DNA of 36,174 nt, taken from Neisseriaceae bacterium (lineage in GTDB: Bacteria > Pseudomonadota > Gammaproteobacteria > Burkholderiales > UBA11063). The notes under the pieces were generated by a model. That model did not search any database, was not told the origin of the DNA, and saw only the letters and a list, made by a program, of their open reading frames with translations. Below, one piece after another: positions 34,489 to 36,174 of this stretch. Position numbers and translations under genes: made by a program. The first letter of the stretch is position 1, and every line of letters begins with the position of its first letter. Location of the stretch: the NCBI GenBank assembly GCA_947446595.1, contig CANFGS010000019.1, positions 1-36,174 on the forward strand, read 5' to 3'.

Positions 34489-35799
34489 TTAACCTAAAAT
34501 TCCATACCAAAAACCAGCAACTGTAGCAGTCATAAACCCAGCCAATACAGCTCCAAACAAGCATTTCCAGGCCATACCAGAGAGTTCCGCTTGACGACTA
34601 GGGGCTAAAACGCTAAATGCTCCTAAAGATATACCAATTGAAGAAAAATTAGAAAAACTAGCTAATGCAAAAGTAGATATAAAAATAGCATGCTCTGATA
34701 AAATATTAGCAGCTTTCATTTGCCCAAGATTCACATACGCTACAAATTCATTAATAGCAACCTTCTGCCCCAATAGACTTCCAACGCTAAGCGTTTCAGC
34801 CCAATTAATTCCCATGAAAAAAGCAAATACTCTAAATAACTGCCCTAGAATATACTCTAGAGATAAGTCTTTAAATACCCCATTAGTAGAGGAATTGATA
34901 TAACCATTAATATGAACTAGACCACCTATGCCAGATAAAATACCATCAACCAAATGAATTAGAGAAATCACAGCAAGTAAAACTGCAATCATAGCTGCAG
35001 CTACTTTTAGCCCAGTCATAGCCCCTTGAAATATACTATCCAAAAAGTTTGCACTAAAATGGGCTCCAACTTCAATTTTTTCTGAAGATACGTTATCAAA
35101 ATCAGTTTCTGGGAAAATAAGTTTGGCAAATATAATTGCTGAAACTGCATTCATGAAGCTTGCAGTTACTAGGTAATTAGCAAATACAACTGTTTGCTTA
35201 GGGTCTCCAGCAGCTAAAAATGTCAGATACATCCCCAATGTCGAACCAGAAATATTAGCAAGGCCTGCGGTAAAGGCACAAGCTAGTTCTGAACGGGTCA
35301 TACTTTTGATATATGGGCCAATTACTAGAGGGCCTTCAGTTTGTCCAAGAAAAATATCAGCAATAACGATAAGGCTTTCGACACCTGATAATTTGACTGT
35401 TTTTCTAAGCACAAAAGCCATAATAGCAATTAAACGCTGGATAATTCCAAAGAAATATAGGGCACCAATTAGACTACCAAAAAAAATCAAAGTTGGAAGT
35501 ACCACAATCAGAAATACAAATCCGTATTTTTTCATATCAACAAAATCACCAAATATAAATTTGGCTCCATCTGATGCATAGTTTAATAAACTAACTAGTC
35601 CTGCTGATAAGTAACCAAGCCCATGATTAATAAAAGGTACGTATCGAATTAGAAGAAATAATATATTTTGTAATACAAAAGCACTTAAAATCAAGCGCCA
35701 ATTTATTGCCTTTTTATTTTCTGAAAATAAAAATGGTAATAATATCAAAAACCCAAAACCACATAAAGCCTGGATTGTAGTAGAAGGTATATTATGCAT
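34489..35799 (-). CDS. nupC: Concentrative nucleoside transporter (NupC/CNT family)
   Basis: A 436-residue nucleoside:cation symporter. The nucleoside-binding GQTEGP (152-157; Gln153, Thr154 and Glu155 align with the base-contacting trio of CNT structures), SMTRSELACAFTAGLANISGS (166-186) and FSSIGISLGAFSVLAPSRQ near the C-terminus identify the family. Length is slightly above the usual 400-425. GAGG lies upstream of the ATG. It is probably the first gene of the run towards rlmE and provides salvage nucleosides. Confidence 0.9.
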   Translation of the reverse strand: MHNIPSTTIQALCGFGFLILLPFLFSENKKAINWRLILSAFVLQNILFLLIRYVPFINHGLGYLSAGLVSLLNYASDGAKFIFGDFVDMKKYGFVFLIVVLPTLIFFGSLIGALYFFGIIQRLIAIMAFVLRKTVKLSGVESLIVIADIFLGQTEGPLVIGPYIKSMTRSELACAFTAGLANISGSTLGMYLTFLAAGDPKQTVVFANYLVTASFMNAVSAIIFAKLIFPETDFDNVSSEKIEVGAHFSANFLDSIFQGAMTGLKVAAAMIAVLLAVISLIHLVDGILSGIGGLVHINGYINSSTNGVFKDLSLEYILGQLFRVFAFFMGINWAETLSVGSLLGQKVAINEFVAYVNLGQMKAANILSEHAIFISTFALASFSNFSSIGISLGAFSVLAPSRQAELSGMAWKCLFGAVLAGFMTATVAGFWYGILG

Positions 35800-35846
35800 A
35801 TTAATTGAACCTCAAATAGTGTGATATAGCAAGAGTATTGTATTTT

Positions 35847-36010
35847 ACAGTATTCCAGGTACTGAAGCTTATTTTTTACAATCTTTATATCGGGCTAAAT
35901 GCATATTAAAATTACTTTAAATAGCTAAAGTTATAGTGATGTAGTTGCTTTTAGGAGTAACTATATGAAGAATGTATTTTTTAGAATACTTATATTACCT
36001 GGAATAACAG
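35847..36010. mobile_element. MITE-like element with 11-bp terminal inverted repeats and ACAG target duplication
   Basis: TATTCCAGGTA (35851-35861) is repeated in exact inverted form at 35996-36006, enclosing 156 bp. Immediately outside, ACAG occurs at 35847-35850 and again at 36007-36010, as expected for a 4-bp target-site duplication. The interior has no transposase, only a 19-codon ORF. The element sits between the nupC start and the end of an unidentified gene. Confidence 0.6.
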
Positions 36011-36024
36011 ACTTCACAGTATAG
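35965..36024 (+). CDS. 19-codon ORF with strong ribosome site inside the MITE-like element
   Basis: ATG 35965 to TAG 36022-36024 encodes 19 residues starting MKNVFFRILILPG. AGGAG is spaced 7 nt from the ATG, better than most genes here. The peptide is short and hydrophobic and reads through the right repeat into flanking DNA. It may be a captured 5' gene end or a chance frame; no function is proposed. Confidence 0.25.
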   Translation: MKNVFFRILILPGITDFTV

Positions 36025-36027
36025 AGT

Positions 36028-36174
36028 TCATAAATAAACAAGTTCCGAGTATGCTAATCGCTCTTTTATGCCACAAATCATACGCCCTGTTTCACATATA
36101 ATTACCCAAGAGAGCTCTGCCTCTTCTAAAGATGCTTTATATTTATGAATCAATTGCTTAGGAAAACCATACAA
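36028..36174 (-). CDS. Unidentified protein, C-terminal 48 residues (cut by window edge)
   Basis: A minus-strand frame is open from the right edge to TGA 36028-36030. The segment contains LEEAELSWVIICETGRMICG and KERLAYSELVYL. The mix of charged and hydrophobic residues looks like real coding sequence, but I do not recognise the family. It ends 18 bp outside the MITE-like element, which therefore inserted just downstream of it. Confidence 0.4.
   Translation of the reverse strand: MYGFPKQLIHKYKASLEEAELSWVIICETGRMICGIKERLAYSELVYL

Overview
This is an AT-rich chromosomal stretch from a Gram-negative bacterium, most likely a low-GC proteobacterium. The evidence is lipoprotein signals, a tripartite RND pump, outer-membrane beta-barrels ending in an aromatic residue, a PglL-type O-oligosaccharyltransferase and the rlmE-ftsH-glmM housekeeping cluster. 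I cannot name the genus. PglL points towards Neisseriales-like betaproteobacteria, but low-GC gammaproteobacteria such as Francisella relatives are not excluded. I saw no rRNA, tRNA or CRISPR array.

Layout. (1) 1-2485, plus strand: the tail of an IS transposase at the edge, then a LysE-family exporter paired with an orphan OppA-like lipoprotein. (2) 2507-5098, minus strand: a VOC-domain gene remnant, a DAACS symporter, a TauE/SafE-like permease and an 87-residue protein of unknown function. (3) 5442-14126, minus strand: oppA-B-C-D-F run with gaps of 2-15 nt into dusB and an MFS/MHS-like transporter, followed after a 106-bp gap by a D-2-hydroxyacid dehydrogenase. This looks like one peptide-uptake operon that has captured a tRNA-modification gene. 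(4) 14127-14483: a 357-bp gap with a possible small plus-strand transcription unit. (5) 14484-22302, minus strand: an RND adaptor and pump, an overlapping TatT-like TPR exported protein, glutamine-dependent NAD synthetase and a zinc alcohol dehydrogenase. (6) 22477-25911: pglL on plus and a GT39-type glycosyltransferase on minus, converging on a 132-bp inverted-repeat element. (7) 25941-28585, minus strand: three paralogous outer-membrane beta-barrels. (8) 28614-35799, minus strand: nupC, an SSS-like transporter, rlmE, ftsH, glmM and dedA. (9) Right edge: a small MITE-like element with 11-bp terminal inverted repeats and a 4-bp target duplication, next to the end of an unidentified gene.

How it fits together. 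Much of the window is import and export: peptides (Opp), nucleosides (NupC), dicarboxylates or amino acids (DAACS), an SSS-type solute, amino-acid efflux (LysE) and drugs (RND). This suits an organism living on scavenged peptides and nucleosides. The surface part (three beta-barrels, GT39, PglL) could be a cell-envelope or protein-glycosylation unit; that link is inference. The most unusual readings are two genes (nadE and the GT39 gene) that appear to start at ATT, the new small mobile element at the right edge, the beta-barrel family, and the candidate small RNA or peptide at 14271-14479.
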